NCBI GenBank assembly: GCA_020226215.1
Contig: CM035236.1
Span: 47,801,057 to 47,865,056 of the forward strand
Direction of reading: 5' to 3'
DNA from: Sindora glabra
Lineage: Eukaryota; Streptophyta; Magnoliopsida; Fabales; Fabaceae
DNA: 64,000 bases
Shown here in pieces: positions 12,098 to 24,270 of the stretch. The notes under the pieces are model-generated. The model made no database searches and was not told the DNA's origin. It worked only from the letters and a program-made list of their open reading frames with translations. Position 1 is the first letter of the stretch. Each line of letters starts with the position of its first letter. The position numbers were made by a program, and so were the translations under genes.

Positions 12098-12242
12098 GTG
12101 CACCACTAACATAGTGGTGCATCAATACATCATTAGATTTAATCACATATTAGGTTGATAATCTTTCAATACACACCATACGATAACATGCTAATGATCA
12201 AATTTAATGGTGTTCCAATATATCACTATTTAAGTGGTGCAC
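12098..12242. mobile_element. small foldback (MITE-like) element, copy 1
   Basis: The block starts GTGCACCACT and ends AGTGGTGCAC, a perfect 10-base terminal inverted repeat across 145 bases. A second hairpin sits at its left end (TGCACCACT, five-base loop, AGTGGTGCA). The interior shares 'tatattaggttgataatct' type sequence with the copy at 12712. No coding capacity is present. A non-autonomous DNA transposon is the simplest reading; a target duplication is not clear. Confidence 0.6.
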
Positions 12243-12298
12243 TATAGATTTTTCCTTAAACATATGACTTTACATTTGTTTCTTGCATAAATCTATCA

Positions 12299-12433
12299 TG
12301 TACTATTGACATAATAGTACGGCAATATACTACCAAATCCAATAGTACATTTGGTTGATCAAGTCCTATTGCACACTACATTATGACATATATCAGGTGG
12401 TATATCGATGCACTATTATATTAATAGTGCACC
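12299..12433. mobile_element. small foldback (MITE-like) element, copy 2
   Basis: The left end is the hairpin GTACTATTGACATAATAGTAC and the right end is TGCACTATTATATTAATAGTGCA. After the right end comes 'accataaactcttcctt', parallel to the 'tatagatttttcctt' that follows copy 1, so the two appear to be diverged members of one family. Confidence 0.5.
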
Positions 12434-12471
12434 ATAAACTCTTCCTTAATTTCTTGTAAGGATTGTCTATG

Positions 12472-12641
12472 GTACACCACTTTTAGGCTAGTGTAGATTT
12501 GCATCATTTGATTTATGAGTGAGATGTAAAATAAGAAATAAAGGGACTATTTTAAAAATAATACCGGAAAGATTTGAACCATAAATCTATTGGTTAAAAT
12601 TTATGTTTCAAATCTACATCACCTTCTTACTAGTGCACCAC
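12472..12641. mobile_element. MITE-like inverted-repeat element
   Basis: The left arm (12472-12503, starting GTACACCACTTTTAGGCTAG and running through GTGTAGATTTG) is mirrored by the right arm (12609-12641, ending ACTAGTGCACCAC, with CAAATCTACATCACC at its inner side). The arms are about 30 bases with several mismatches around an AT-rich loop of about 105 bases. The outer GTGCACCAC end is the same terminal motif as copy 1. Confidence 0.55.
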
Positions 12642-12711
12642 AATTGATTCCTTCCTTGTATACCATCATTTTTTTTGGGGTTTTCCTTGTAGGTGTTGAG
12701 AAAAATTTTAT

Positions 12712-12825
12712 AGTGGACCACCAAATTCAACTATATATTAGGTTGACAATCTCCCATAACATCTTACATAACAGTATATCAACCCTTGATTTGGTGATAC
12801 ACTGCTATGTTAATGGTGCACTACA
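12712..12825. mobile_element. small foldback (MITE-like) element, copy 3
   Basis: It begins AGTGGACCACC and ends TTAATGGTGCACTA, with 'tatattaggttgacaatct' inside, a close match to the interior of copy 1. It is followed by 'caaattctttc', again parallel to the sequence after copies 1 and 2. Boundaries are approximate. Confidence 0.45.
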
Positions 12826-12829
12826 AATT

Positions 12830-14375
12830 CTTTCACATGTTAAACTTATAAGTTTTGATATCTAAGTCTCAAAAGTCAAAGTTAAAACCTCATGTGACCT
12901 TAGAATCACTCCCGATGTTTTTACACTTTTAGAATAAGGAATTTTGCGACATATACTCTCGTAAAAACACCTTTGAATCACTCTTTTCATAAGTCATGGA
13001 CCTCACAATTTATTAACAAGGGGGCATGTCTAACCCTCATAGTGCCTACGAAGACCCAAGATTCTGGATCCACGGATAAATGAGACGGAGTTGAAGGGAA
13101 ATGGGTGTCAGGGAAGTGGGAATAACACCACTCTTAAGAATAAGGGAAGAGGAGAAGTGGAAGTATGTTTATTCCCTTAAAATTTCACTCTTACAAAATT
13201 AACTTTTATATGTGGTATCCAAACAAGTCCTATATCCCGATGCTAACAAGCACAGGTTTATCAATTTGATGATTCCACTTTGAAAATGAAATTATATGAC
13301 ATTATAATATGTCCCACACAAAAATATTTAAGATGGCCATGTCAGAAAGTAATTCATTTCAATATTTCCTATATTGAATTTGGTGATTAATCAAAGTTGA
13401 TTTAATTTGATAGTGGAAGAATATGAAGCATTGACAAAAAAAAAAATGGGAAATTTTACTACGGGGGGCCATAGTATTATTCAGTCCTTCATTTTTATGT
13501 CAAAACAACATCAACAACAACTAGAATTTTCTCTCTTTCAATGTCGCCGATGTCTCTCTCGAAACAAGGGTCTCTTGCTGTCGAGGAAAGTCGATTGCAG
13601 GCTTAGTGACTAAGGCTGAGACCTTTCTGACACTTTCGCAGAGGAATTTCGAACAATTGGAAAGGGTCAAAGCTCAACTTACCTCTGTCACCTTTGTTGT
13701 GCAAATAAGAATTCCATACAATTCATACCCATCAAAATTACAGTTCTAATAACCTTTCGGACTAGGAAACAAAATTTTGCAGGAAGTTTTATAATCACTC
13801 AAATCCTTGTAAAATAGCATTTTCAATACGCCAAAACCAAAATATGTCCACATACCCTCGTATTGTACGGTACCTCGGTGTACAATCTATTTGGTTTGGA
13901 AACTACCACAGCAGACTGAATATGTGAAGACCAAAATTCAACCATTCCAATTAACTCCATAGTGTGCTTGCCATTTCCATGCACACTGAGTATAAAATTT
14001 TAAAAAAAAAAAAAAAGATGCATATCTGCCTGCTTCACCATTATGATTCTATCAACAGTATGAGAACATGCATTGCTCAGTGCTTCTTACAGAGAGATCC
14101 TCTCACAAATTCCTATAAAAAAAAAAAAAGGAAGAAAGAAAGAAAGCTCCCAGATATATCTTGCTACTATTGTCATCTAAACCAAACTAACCATAACTGT
14201 GCATTACTTCCCCAAAGGAGGTCCTTGTAGCTGCATCAAAATCCAATGGTACCAGTGTAGTTTAGACCAAAACAAAATATTCTTCAACCATGTATACATC
14301 AGTCAAAATTTTAAAGGATCAATATAATTCTGTAAAGTAAAAGTCAGATTCATTATGATATGGGCGTAGGGTCTC
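12830..14375. other. 3' flank of the GCIP-family gene
   Basis: Non-coding sequence of less extreme AT content near the gene. It includes poly-A runs at about 13437-13446, 13998-14013 and 14116-14128. The part next to 14375 should contain the gene's 3' UTR. I could not pick a single convincing AATAAA on the minus strand, so the transcript end is not placed. Confidence 0.5.
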
Positions 14376-15514
14376 CTAACTACTTAAAGTAATATTTTCC
14401 ACTTTGGCTTCAAGATCAGCAATTCTGGGGTCACTTATTTCAGACACAAGCTGTTTCAGAGAATTTCTCAAAACATTGCATGCCTCGAGAAAGATTTCTG
14501 AAGCTCCTTGAAGTCCTTCTACCTCTGCCTGTATGTCATCAATAATGCCATGGATTTTCCCTATGGCCACCTTTATGACAGGAACCTCTTGTGGGGGATA
14601 GATACAAGCTCCGATCTCATCAATCTCGAGACCAATTTCCTGACTCAGCTTCAACAATTTCTCCAGTGCATCTACAAAACTACTGCTGTCATTTGTCTTT
14701 TCCAGCTTCAGCAAAGCTGTGATGGAGCGAATAAGTTCCTTTATGACATTAAGAGTATCAGAGACAATTGCAATTGTTAGCTGAGCAACTTTCATCTCTT
14801 CAGGTGACAAGTCGTTCCCTAGATCACCCTCAATTAAATTTTCATCATGTGGCTCACACTCTGGTTCTGCACAGGTCTCATCAACAGCATCATTTGGATC
14901 AGATGAAACAGGTTTCAGTTCTTTCATTTCACGAAGCACATCCTTCATTGAAACTGCAACCTGTGTCATTCCTCGCCCTATTGCTACAATATTTGTTGCT
15001 GGAACCTTTTTTAGTGCAGAACATGCTTCCCACACAGTACCAACCAACTGAGGAATAGATACTTTCTGGTCCTTGTTGTTAGAACCTGCTAGCATTCATT
15101 AACAGAGAAATCAGGTTCTGATAATTCCAGAGTTGACAGAAAATTAGAGAATTAATTTGCTGTCAGATGTTTTTCTATCATAAAAATAAAAATTGCTGTC
15201 AGGTCTTAACCTAAATAGAGAGTGGTAGGATAGGATAGACACTAGTAAACTCTGTTTCTGTATCATTATTAGTTCTAAAAGGCAATAACTTTTGATGATG
15301 AACACTATTCAATTCAGTTTTGCTAAGTCAACCTTGGCAACAAAGTTCAAAATGGGACCTTTTAATCTTCAGTGATGAATACACCAAGAGCACGTTGAAT
15401 TTGAGCTACAAAAATAAAAGAAATTTATAATACTAGTTTGGGGTGGGATTGTGGTCCCACAAATATCAGAATGTAGTAGTTGCATCATGGTGCCGGGTAC
15501 AGGCATATGTGTAC

Positions 15515-15549
<35 letters not shown>

Positions 15550-17591
15550 GGCTTGAAGGGCTATTATTGTAAAGAGAGATCACCATATAAAGAGACAGAT
15601 TCCTTCATCAACATAAAGCTGGAATCAACAACTGGCCTCACAGATGCACGAATACTGGAACACAGAGTAGGTCCTGCGCCTATGGTGCTTCCATGGGAAA
15701 GCAAAAGGAAACCTTGAAGATTGTTGAAGTATGATGCCATAGTATCTTCAATTGCTCTGGCATCTGGCCTTTCTCCAGTCCAAAGCATTCCAACTGCATT
15801 GTAAATAGAAGACCTATTTTATGACATATATGTACACCTAGGGGATCTTTAAAAAATGTAACATGAAAGCAATAGCATTAGTGATTTAGCATATAACTAC
15901 TACAATGTAAAAACCGGAAAAAAAATTATCAGAAGGACAAGAAATCCTCCCAAAAGAACAAAAATGACACAGGAAATAAATGAGATAATCAATAATCATT
16001 CCCAATTCCTCTATTAATCCATAAGAGAAACTCTGTAATAAAGGTATGTGTTGACAACTATAAAGAAGCAAAGGAAAAAACCCCAAGCTATGGACGTGTA
16101 GGACGAGAGCTCAGCTGGAAAATTGATATTTCACATGTCTATCGAATTCTCTGATTTTTACATGGCCAATATAGACAAAGACCACAAATTGATGTCAACA
16201 ACATGATCCATTGACAGCAAACTTGAAATGCATTTTGTCTAGCAAATAGATTTTGAAACTCTACAATTTCAAGAACCCCACCTAATTATGTACCATTATA
16301 TTAAAAATTTTAGGGATGGGGAAACTCTTCCACCATGACTAGTTTCATGATTTGCATCAATGCAAAATAAAACCTTCAAATAGTCAACTTTATGCCTCAA
16401 TTCATATTCCTCAAATAAACAGATAGTAGAATACAAAATAAGAATAACTAATATACTCTATCCCCCCGAAGCAGCATCCAGACAATGACGTTCATGAGAC
16501 AAAGGCAATAAGAACAGAAAATCAAGGACATGGATAACACTCTTAAACACATATGATGCAAGACAAAAGGCATTTTCACAAACACACACAGACATATCAT
16601 TCAGCCACTTTCTCCAAATGGCCTCTCCAAAATTACCAATTAGCTTGCAGAACTTATGCTTGTAGGATTCCAAACAAATATCCCTGAGCAATACATTATT
16701 ATTTAGTTTATGAGTCTTACAAGGTCAAAACTAGAATCGTAGAATGCTAAGTCAAACACACCTTTCCTCCACAAAACATATTTTTCCAGGTTTTTTCTTA
16801 AGGATTTCCAAATATCATTCATAAACAAGCCTACGCTCCTCCTTGCAAATAACTTTATGGTTTGTATTACCGAAAAAATGTACATTCAAGTGTGTATACG
16901 AGTTCCTATATGCTACTCACAGACAAAATCCATATGAATTTTCAAATTATAACGTAAAAAGGCTCTCTAATCCAATCCATCTCAATTTGTGAAAGCAATA
17001 GCACATACACATATCCATTCAATACAAAACATATCTGATAGCCAGAACAACACCATGAGATTATATGTTGCTGTATGCATTATAATCTATGACATTGAAA
17101 TGAAATTTAATTTCTCACTGGAGGAGGAAAAGGAATTTATCTACATCCAACACAGAAAGGGAAAAAATGAATCTTTAGGATACTCAATTGATTAAAAAAA
17201 AAAAAGAATAATAAAAAAAGACATTAAGTTAGTGTAATAAAGAACATGATAGTATAAACAACATAGCTCCTATTGGTAGAAACAATTGGAGAAATCAAAT
17301 AAAATAGAGGAAGCAAGACGAATACCAATGGTGGCCTGTTTCGATACTTGGTCTCCCATCTTCACCACCTCTTGCCAACTCACTTTCTCCGAAGAAGGAG
17401 CTGCAGTTTGATCCAGAATCTACATACACAGCCACAGAAACCCTACGTTTTCACAAACACCATGATAGTATCTCAACATACGCAAAAATATATAGAATTG
17501 AAATTTATGATACCTGAAGGGTCTCATGGATGGTGCATAGGTGGGAACCCAGGGTTCGATTCAAGTGTTCTTTCGCTTCCTTTCCCCGCAT
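14376..17591 (-). CDS. cyclin-D1-binding protein 1 homolog (GCIP/CCNDBP1 family), 4 coding exons
   Basis: Exons on the minus strand are 17591-17514, 17419-17326, 15793-15584 and 15085-14376, with introns of 94, 1532 and 498 bases. Every intron has GT...AG ends and the phases agree (0, 1, 1), giving 1092 bases and 363 residues. The start is the first in-frame ATG after an upstream TGA. Exon 1 encodes a short basic leader ending GSHLCTIHETLQ; exon 3 carries LLLSHGSTIGAGPTL (residues about 88-101), the most conserved block of the family; exon 4 carries SIPQLVGTVWEACSALKK, an acidic stretch (about 190-224) containing GNDLSPEEMK, and an alpha-helical C-terminus rich in leucine and glutamate. GCIP proteins are helical and acidic; the animal member binds D-type cyclins and HLH factors. 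A cell-cycle role in plants is inference from the family. The reading frame is intact, unlike every other protein-like region of the window, so this is probably the only functional gene here. Confidence 0.95.
15517..15546. repeat. (GA)n microsatellite in intron 3 of the GCIP gene
   Basis: About 15 uninterrupted GA units (CT on the gene's sense strand), starting 38 bases beyond the 5' splice site at 15583. Likely length-polymorphic. Confidence 0.93.
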
Positions 17592-18672
17592 GCCTCTTAA
17601 TCTACAGTGGCAGAATTCAGCGTTGTAAACAGTAACCAAGTCTCAGCAGGAAGACAATTTCGGCCACAGCCTTGCACTCCTCAAATTCTTCTCTCTCTCT
17701 CTCGTTGAACCTTAAATTTTTGGAAAAAATACAAACAAGTCCTTGCAAAATATGATAATTAACTATTAATTTTTTAAATAATTAATTATTAGTAATTTTA
17801 TGTTTGAAAAGAGTATTGTAATAATTGATTTCTTTTATGAAGAATTGATGTTGTACGTTGTAAAACTTTTTATGTAAGAATAAATAATTATCGGGAGTAA
17901 AATTTGATTTATTATCAATATAAATTAATTTTAAATTTCATTTATTAATATATTATTCTAAAAGATATTAAAATAAATTTATTTTAATAAAATTTATAAT
18001 TTTTTAATAATGTATTATCTTTTATTTATTGATTGATGATGAGAAAAATTTTACATTAATAATAAATAAATTTAAATTTAATTTGTTATTTAATTGTGAT
18101 TTGGATTCAATATTAACTTTTTTTAATGTTATTAAAAACTTAAATGATGTGTGAAAAAGAAAGATAAATTCAATTGTAATCTGATAATTTGTGTTATAAA
18201 TGAATGCTAGTACAAGTCTAAGCAAGCGATGAATTATACATAATTTATTTTTATTTTGTTGATTTATAAAAAAACACTCATTAATGTTAAATTAAAAAGG
18301 AAGAAATTTAATGATTTTTCTTATAAAATTCAAGTTTCTGCCATTAAATTTATATGTGACATAATATAATTTTTTATTTTAAATGATGATATTTTATTAT
18401 ATTTTAATATTTTAAAATTGGATATAATTAAAGCACTCCACAAGATAGCAAATAAAAATATTTACGTTTATTATTTGATATCAATGATTAGTTAGCATAT
18501 TTTTAAATTATTTTATAGTCATTATAACTATATAATATATGAAAATTTTGTTGATACTTAATATAGTTTACATGAATCAATAAATAATTCGTACTCATAT
18601 TTTACATTTAGGTCATAGATTTTTTTTTGTAAGCGTTTAGGTCATAGATCACACGAATTTGTTCCAATTTTA
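17592..18672 (-). promoter_or_regulatory. presumed 5' UTR and promoter region of the GCIP-family gene
   Basis: Sequence upstream of the start codon on the minus strand. A GA-rich tract (plus-strand CT run at about 17691-17703) lies about 100 bases upstream of the ATG, a common feature of plant 5' UTRs. Beyond 17710 composition turns strongly AT-rich up to the LTR of Copia-2 at 18673, so the gene has about 1.1 kb of space before the retrotransposon. No single TATA box is decisive among the A/T runs. Confidence 0.4.
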
Positions 18673-19132
18673 TATTAGATTTTTTATTTTTGGACTTATT
18701 AATTTAATAATAAAATAAGATGTAGAAGGGTTTAGCCCAATATTAAAGTGACTGAATAATTTGAGCCCAATGACAATCTAATTCAATTAATGTAATAATA
18801 TGTAGTTCTCTGTGATGGCTAAACCTACCAATATTATTAATATAAATAAGAGTCACTACTCCTAAATCTTATGATTGATTTTGCAAACTTTCCATAAGTG
18901 TTAGAAAGTTTTTTTAGTCAAGTTCTTATCAAAGGTTGATAAGAGCAGCAAATTCTTATTTGTAGTTCGTGATCAAAACTGATTGTGAGTAGTTTGTGAT
19001 TTGCAGCAAATCCTAATTTTATATTTACATCATGGATTTATCAGGTAATAATAATAAATCTTTTCACGTTTAATATAATTCTTCTCACATGATTCAATTG
19101 GGTTATTATTTTATGAAATTTTGATATTAATA
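18673..19132 (+). repeat. Copia-2 5' LTR
   Basis: 460 bases, from TATTAGATTTT to GATATTAATA. It aligns with 24728-25177 throughout, with substitutions and a small insertion near 18960-18985. Confidence 0.92.
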
Positions 19133-19134
19133 AT

Positions 19135-19146
19135 TGGTATCAAAGC
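19135..19146 (+). other. Copia-2 primer-binding site (initiator tRNA-Met)
   Basis: TGGTATCAAAGC two bases after the 5' LTR; it differs from the canonical TGGTATCAGAGC at one position. Confidence 0.88.
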
Positions 19147-19393
19147 CTCATGTAAATTGAATATATTATTACATGAATTTAGGAATCAAAATTTATCTTT
19201 TAAATAATATTATATTTTGTGATGAGTTATTTTGAATAAAAAAAACTGCTATGAATCCTAAAATTATTTCATAGCTTTTAAGTTAATTATTTTTTTGGAT
19301 TATTGTTTTCATAAAACCCTAATTTAATTAGGATTTCAATTTAATTTTTATTAATTATTATTTCTGAATATATATTTGGTTTACTGTTCTGTG

Positions 19394-19426
<33 letters not shown>

Positions 19427-20614
19427 TGTTGGCACTCTGTTTCGAATTTATATGAAGGAATTTAATGTTTTCTGATTTCGGTGTGTTTTTTTGTAAACAT
19501 ATGGCTTTCGGTTCATATATAAAATAAAATTTATGTTTAAATGTTTATATTAAATGAATTTTATATAAAACTTCGTGAATCTCATTCGGCGTTTATGTAG
19601 CCTTCGGTGTTTATATACCTGATTTGCTGTTCTATATATATATATATATATATATATTTGCGCTTAAAAGGTGAAGTCTATTGCACGCGTTTGGTCGTTC
19701 AACTTTTATATCTAAATATTTAGCTTTCTGTTGCACGCAAGAATATATAAAATGAATTTATTTATATTCTGACATTCCTATAAAGTAAATTGTATATATC
19801 ATACTTCCTGGCTCTGTTCATGGTAATTAAAATCTACTATATATAGATAAAGCCTTGGTTATTATTTTAAAAAAAATTGTATTAAAAGTATTAAAATGCA
19901 TCAAGACATTATTATATATAAAAATATATAAACATATAATACATCAAAAATGCAATTTTTTGGGCTCCACTCTTCAAGCTAATTTTTTAGGCATTTTTTT
20001 AAAAAATATATTTTAATTATTTTTACCTATTTAATTTAGATAGCCAAAAAAATTTATTTTTGAGTTGACAAATTGATTGTAATATTATTGCATATTGGGT
20101 TTTCACATATATTTTGTAAAATTTTTGGATACTATTTGGTCCATTAATTATTTTTCATATATATGTATGTATAGGAAAATAAGTTTAGAAAATTATTTAG
20201 GCTTATGTTATACAATAAAATTTTATGTAATTATGAGTCCGCCTATCGTGGGCCCAATTACAGAAAATTTTGTTCATTTTATAAAATTAATATTTAGATT
20301 TAGGAGAATATTATATTAATAATATTTTAATATCTTATTAGTATGATATTATTAATATGATTTGTTAGTGATAGTATAAGTGTAGGAATAAGTATTGTAT
20401 TTCTAGAATTTTCATCACCCTATCAGTGTTAAAATTTTAGGAATATGATATTTAGACCTTATATTATATTATAAGGCCTTTAATGCTCATTGGTATTGGA
20501 TTTTATAATATAATATTGAATTCAATTGTATAGTTTATTGAGGAAAATTTCTAGCATGATTAAGGTTAAACATGGATTAATGTTTTAAAATTTATTTCCT
20601 CAATTCCTTTACCT
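19147..20614 (+). other. Copia-2 untranslated leader with AT microsatellites
   Basis: Non-coding leader between primer-binding site and gag. It contains (TA)n tracts at about 19393-19417, followed by (AC)n, and at 19632-19657. The text around them is partly repeated ('ctgttctgtgtatata' and 'gctgttctatatata', with 'ttcggtgt' phrases between), suggesting a local duplication of about 240 bases. Confidence 0.6.
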
Positions 20615-21232
20615 ATGCAATTAAATGCAATTAAGACGCTTGATGAGACCAATTATGAGGATTAGGCCGAATCACTAAAATTATATCTAGCAGTCTTTAA
20701 CCTTGACTTAACGATAAGGGAAACAGAACCTCAAATTAATGTTGAGTCTACAGTAAATTAAAAGAATCATTATGAAAAGTGGATCTATTCTAACAGGATG
20801 TGCTTGATGGTAATGAAGTACACAGTGGACAAAACAATAAGAGAGAGCATTCCTAAAATGACAAATACAAAAAAGTTCTTGGATTTTGTAGCCAAAAAAG
20901 TATAAGAAGTTCGATAAGGCTAAGAAGGGATGGTATCTTTCATTGCTTGAGAAATCAGTGCATGATGGTGTTAGTGTGGTGAGAGAACATATTTTGAGAC
21001 TAGTTAACTATTATAATAAGCTAAAATTCATGCAAGTAGATCTAGAAGAAAGTTATTTAGCTTGGCGTGTACTAGAGTCTCTTCTACCTCAGTTTGACAT
21101 TCTGAAAACCTCTTATAATACTCAAAAATCAGAATGGACTACTTTAAATATAAGAAATGAATTGAGAAGAAAAAGAAAGGCACTTAATAAATCTAAGGAA
21201 ACCAAATCAAGGAGAATCGATTATGAGACTTG
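20615..21232 (+). pseudogene. Copia-2 gag remnant
   Basis: Starting at ATG 20615 the reading is KTLDETNYED, then a TAG stop where the family has tryptophan, then AESLKLYLAVFNLDL. After frame changes, the open stretch 20943-21233 gives VVREHILRLVNYYNKLK and RVLESLLPQFDILKTSYN, the central gag domain. The usual CCHC zinc knuckle is absent: the text passes within a few bases from the gag tail to sequence normally found downstream of the protease. Confidence 0.8.
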
Positions 21233-22290
21233 AAAATGGAGATAGAGTTGACCTGGAGCACATAGGATCAATGAAGTAGACATTAAAGACTAAACATGAG
21301 TTTTTTACTTAATAATGTAGTTTATGTACCTTCCATGAGAAGGAATTTAATTTCAATTATTGCTTTGGATTTTGTTGGATACTTTTGTTATTTTGAAAAT
21401 TAAAAAAATTGAATTATTTTATAAATCTTCTATTGTTAGTGCTAGTTCTATGCATGATGGTTTATATAAAGTTGATTTAGATTCTAATTTCGTAAATTCA
21501 ATAAACTCTGTTATAGGACAAGAAAAGGTGTCAAATTGATGAAAAATCTTCAATATTATGGCACAGACGATTAGGACACATTCCTAAAGAAAGAATTTAG
21601 AGACTTGTAAAGGGAGAAATACTTTGTGATCTGGACTTCTTGGATTTTGGAACATATGTAGATTGTATTAAAGGAAAACTTATAACTAGAGCTAGAAAAA
21701 GTAAGGGAAATAAAAAAGAGAATGTTCTAGAACTGATCCACATTGACATTAGTGGACTTATCGCACCTAATGCTATGGGTGGCTATAAATACTTCATTAC
21801 ATTCATTGATGATTACTTCCAAATTTGATTGGGTGGAACTACTCAGTGATAAGTCAAAATCATTAGAAGCCTTTAAGTCATTTAAAGCGGCAGTTGAACT
21901 AAAACTGGGAAAATAAATAAAATGCATTAATTATAATAGAAGTGGTGAATATTATGGTAGGTATGATGAAACAAGAAGAAACCCTAGCCTTTTTGCAAGA
22001 TATCTACAAGATTATGGAATTCAAGCAACTTACACCATACTTAGTACACCGAAGTAAAATGAAATTGCAAAAATGAGGAATAGGACTCTTATGGACATGG
22101 TGAGATGCATGCTAGCCCATACTTCATTACCAGAATTCTTATGGGGTGATACATTGAGAATAGTGGCATATATTTTTAATTAGCTTCCTAGTAAGTCAAT
22201 ACCTAAAACCCTTTATGATCTATTATATGGTAAGAAGCCTAGCTGCGGCATTTTCGAGTTTAGGGTTGTAAAGATGAAGTAAGGCCATAT
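21233..22290 (+). pseudogene. Copia-2 post-protease and integrase remnant
   Basis: ENGDRVDLEHIG, NNVVYVPSMRRNLIS (about 21230-21350) is the region that follows a Copia protease. WHRRLGH (near 21559) is the pre-integrase zinc site. LELIHIDISG and YFITFIDDYF (21720-21825) hold the first two acidic core residues, and NRSGEYYGRYDE the third. Further on, NRTLMDMVRCMLAHTSLPEFLWGD is recognisable. The TPQQNG motif reads TPK followed by TAA (22055-22057). Multiple frame changes. Confidence 0.85.
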
Positions 22291-22689
22291 ATTTCATCCA
22301 TAAGGAAACTTAATTCAAAAACTATTAGTGGATACTTCATTAGGTATTGTAGTGGCTCAAGGGGAAGTAGATTTTACTATCTAACTTATTCGACTAGAGT
22401 AATTAAGTTTGATCGAGCCATCTTCTTTTAGGATGAGTTAGATAGTGAGAGCTAAATACCACACATCATGGATTTCTTTGAAGACAAAACAATTGTTCCA
22501 TTAGGCACCGATATTAGGAAAGTTATCTTTTATTACTCCATCAATTCATACAGTATAGCCAATGGTAAAGGATGTTAAACCAGATGGAATAAATGAAGAA
22601 GAAATTCCATTAAGAAGATCTCATAGAGTTCGCAGATCAGCAATTCTTAACAATTATCTTGTATATCTATAGGAGCATGAATATGATAT

Positions 22690-23560
22690 TAATGATGATA
22701 CTGATCTTACAAGCTTGTCTCAAGCTATGTCCAATTTAAACTATTTTAATTGGATGGATGCTATGAAAGATGAGTTAGCTTCAATGCATAAGAATCAAGT
22801 ATGGGATTTAGTGGAGCTTCCTATAGGCTGTAAGTCAGTTAAATGCAAGTGGGTCTTTAAAACCAAGAAGGGTGCTTAAGGTAAAGTTGAGAGGTATAAA
22901 GCCAGATTGGTAGCAAAAAAGCTACATCTAAAGGAAAGATATAGACTATAAAAAAAATCTACTAATTTCAACTAAAAACTCATTTTATATTATTATGGCT
23001 TTGGTGGCTCATTTTGATTTAGAATTATATCAAATGGATGTAAAAATAACCTTCCTAAATGGTAATTTAACTGAGACTATTTACATGAACCAGTTGGATG
23101 GCTTCCAAGAGAAGAGAAAGGAGCTACTTGTGTGCTAACTTAAAAAGTTCATTTATGGCTTAAAACAAGCTTCTAGACAATGGTACCTCAAGTTTGATGA
23201 GGTAGTAACTTTCCTTAGGTTCAAGGAAAATGTAGTTGACTAGTGTATCTATACATTAAAAAATGTGGGTAGCTTTGTTATTTTGGTATTATACGTAAAT
23301 GATATTCTCCTTGCAAGTAATGATATGAACCTATTGACTAAGACAAAATAAATGTTATCCAAACATTTTAATATGAAGGATCTTGGAAATGCTTTTTATC
23401 TTTTAGGAATAGAGATCTATCATTATAGATCCTGGGATTTGCTTAGCTACAAACTTACATTAAGAAAGTACTAAAAAGGTTCAATATGTCAACCTGCTCT
23501 CAAGTTTCTGCACTTATTTTAAAAGGAGAATTTTTCTCTAAATTTTTCTCTAAGTCTTAG
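22690..23560 (+). pseudogene. Copia-2 reverse transcriptase remnant, catalytic YVND
   Basis: NWMDAMKDELASMHKNQVWD, then KSVKCKWVFKTKKG and VERYKARLVAK match the N-terminal part of the domain. MDVKITFLNGNLTE follows. The catalytic box reads YVND (23292-23303): the first aspartate codon GAT is AAT. Numerous stops and frame changes are present. Confidence 0.87.
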
Positions 23561-23583
23561 TGTCCTCAGAGTGATATTGAAAT

Positions 23584-24270
23584 TAAAAGAATGAAGAAAG
23601 TCCTATGTGCGTTGACTGTCGATAGTCTGATGTATGCTCAGGTATGTACATATTTTGATATAGCTCACGTTATTGGTGTACTTAGGAGATACTTGAGTAA
23701 TCCTAGGTCAGAGACATTAGACTTCTATAAAGAGAGTGATGAGGTATCTTCAAGGTATAAAAGATTACATATTGACTTATAAGAGATCGAAAGATCTCAC
23801 AATTATAGGCTACTCAAATTTAGATTTTGTCGATTATTCAGATGATCACAAATCTATATGTCTTTATGATAACAGGAGGAGCTATGTTGTGGAAAAGTGT
23901 TAAGTAGTCCTTAACAGCAACCTTCACTATAGAAGCAGAATACGTCGCATGTATTACTGTATGGTTAAGGAATTTTATGACTGGTTTCAAGATTATTAAG
24001 AGCACCTTAAAACCTTTGACCATTTATTGTGATAATACTACTACTATAAACTTCTCTCATAACAATAAAAGTTCTACCCATATAAAGTATTTTGATATAA
24101 TGTATTAATTTGTTCAAGAAAAGGTACGCGAGCATATTATATGTATTGAATATATTTCCATTAATCGTATACTTATGGATCCATAACCAAAGGCTTAGTG
24201 GTAAGAGTATATTATGATCATAGGATTAGCTAAGTTTTTCGATGTTTTGGGTTAGTGAGAGTACTATAAT
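23584..24270 (+). pseudogene. Copia-2 RNase H remnant
   Basis: The open stretch 23591-23782 starts MKKVLCALTVDSLMYAQVCT and continues RRYLSNPRSETLDF, the usual connection region. Later text, across frame changes, gives LTIIGYSNLDF, TIEAEYVAC and YCDNTTTIN, the acidic motifs of Copia RNase H. Confidence 0.82.

Noticed and set aside
12590..12865. 91-residue plus-strand reading frame
   Set aside because: It runs through the foldback elements at 12472-12825 and starts inside one of them; no domain is recognisable.
14508..15058. two plus-strand frames inside the GCIP exon 4
   Set aside because: They are antisense shadows of a well-supported exon on the minus strand.
15886..16885. minus-strand frames in intron 2 of the GCIP gene
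   Set aside because: They lie between verified splice sites, have no homology I recognise, and are not bounded by splice signals continuing the protein.
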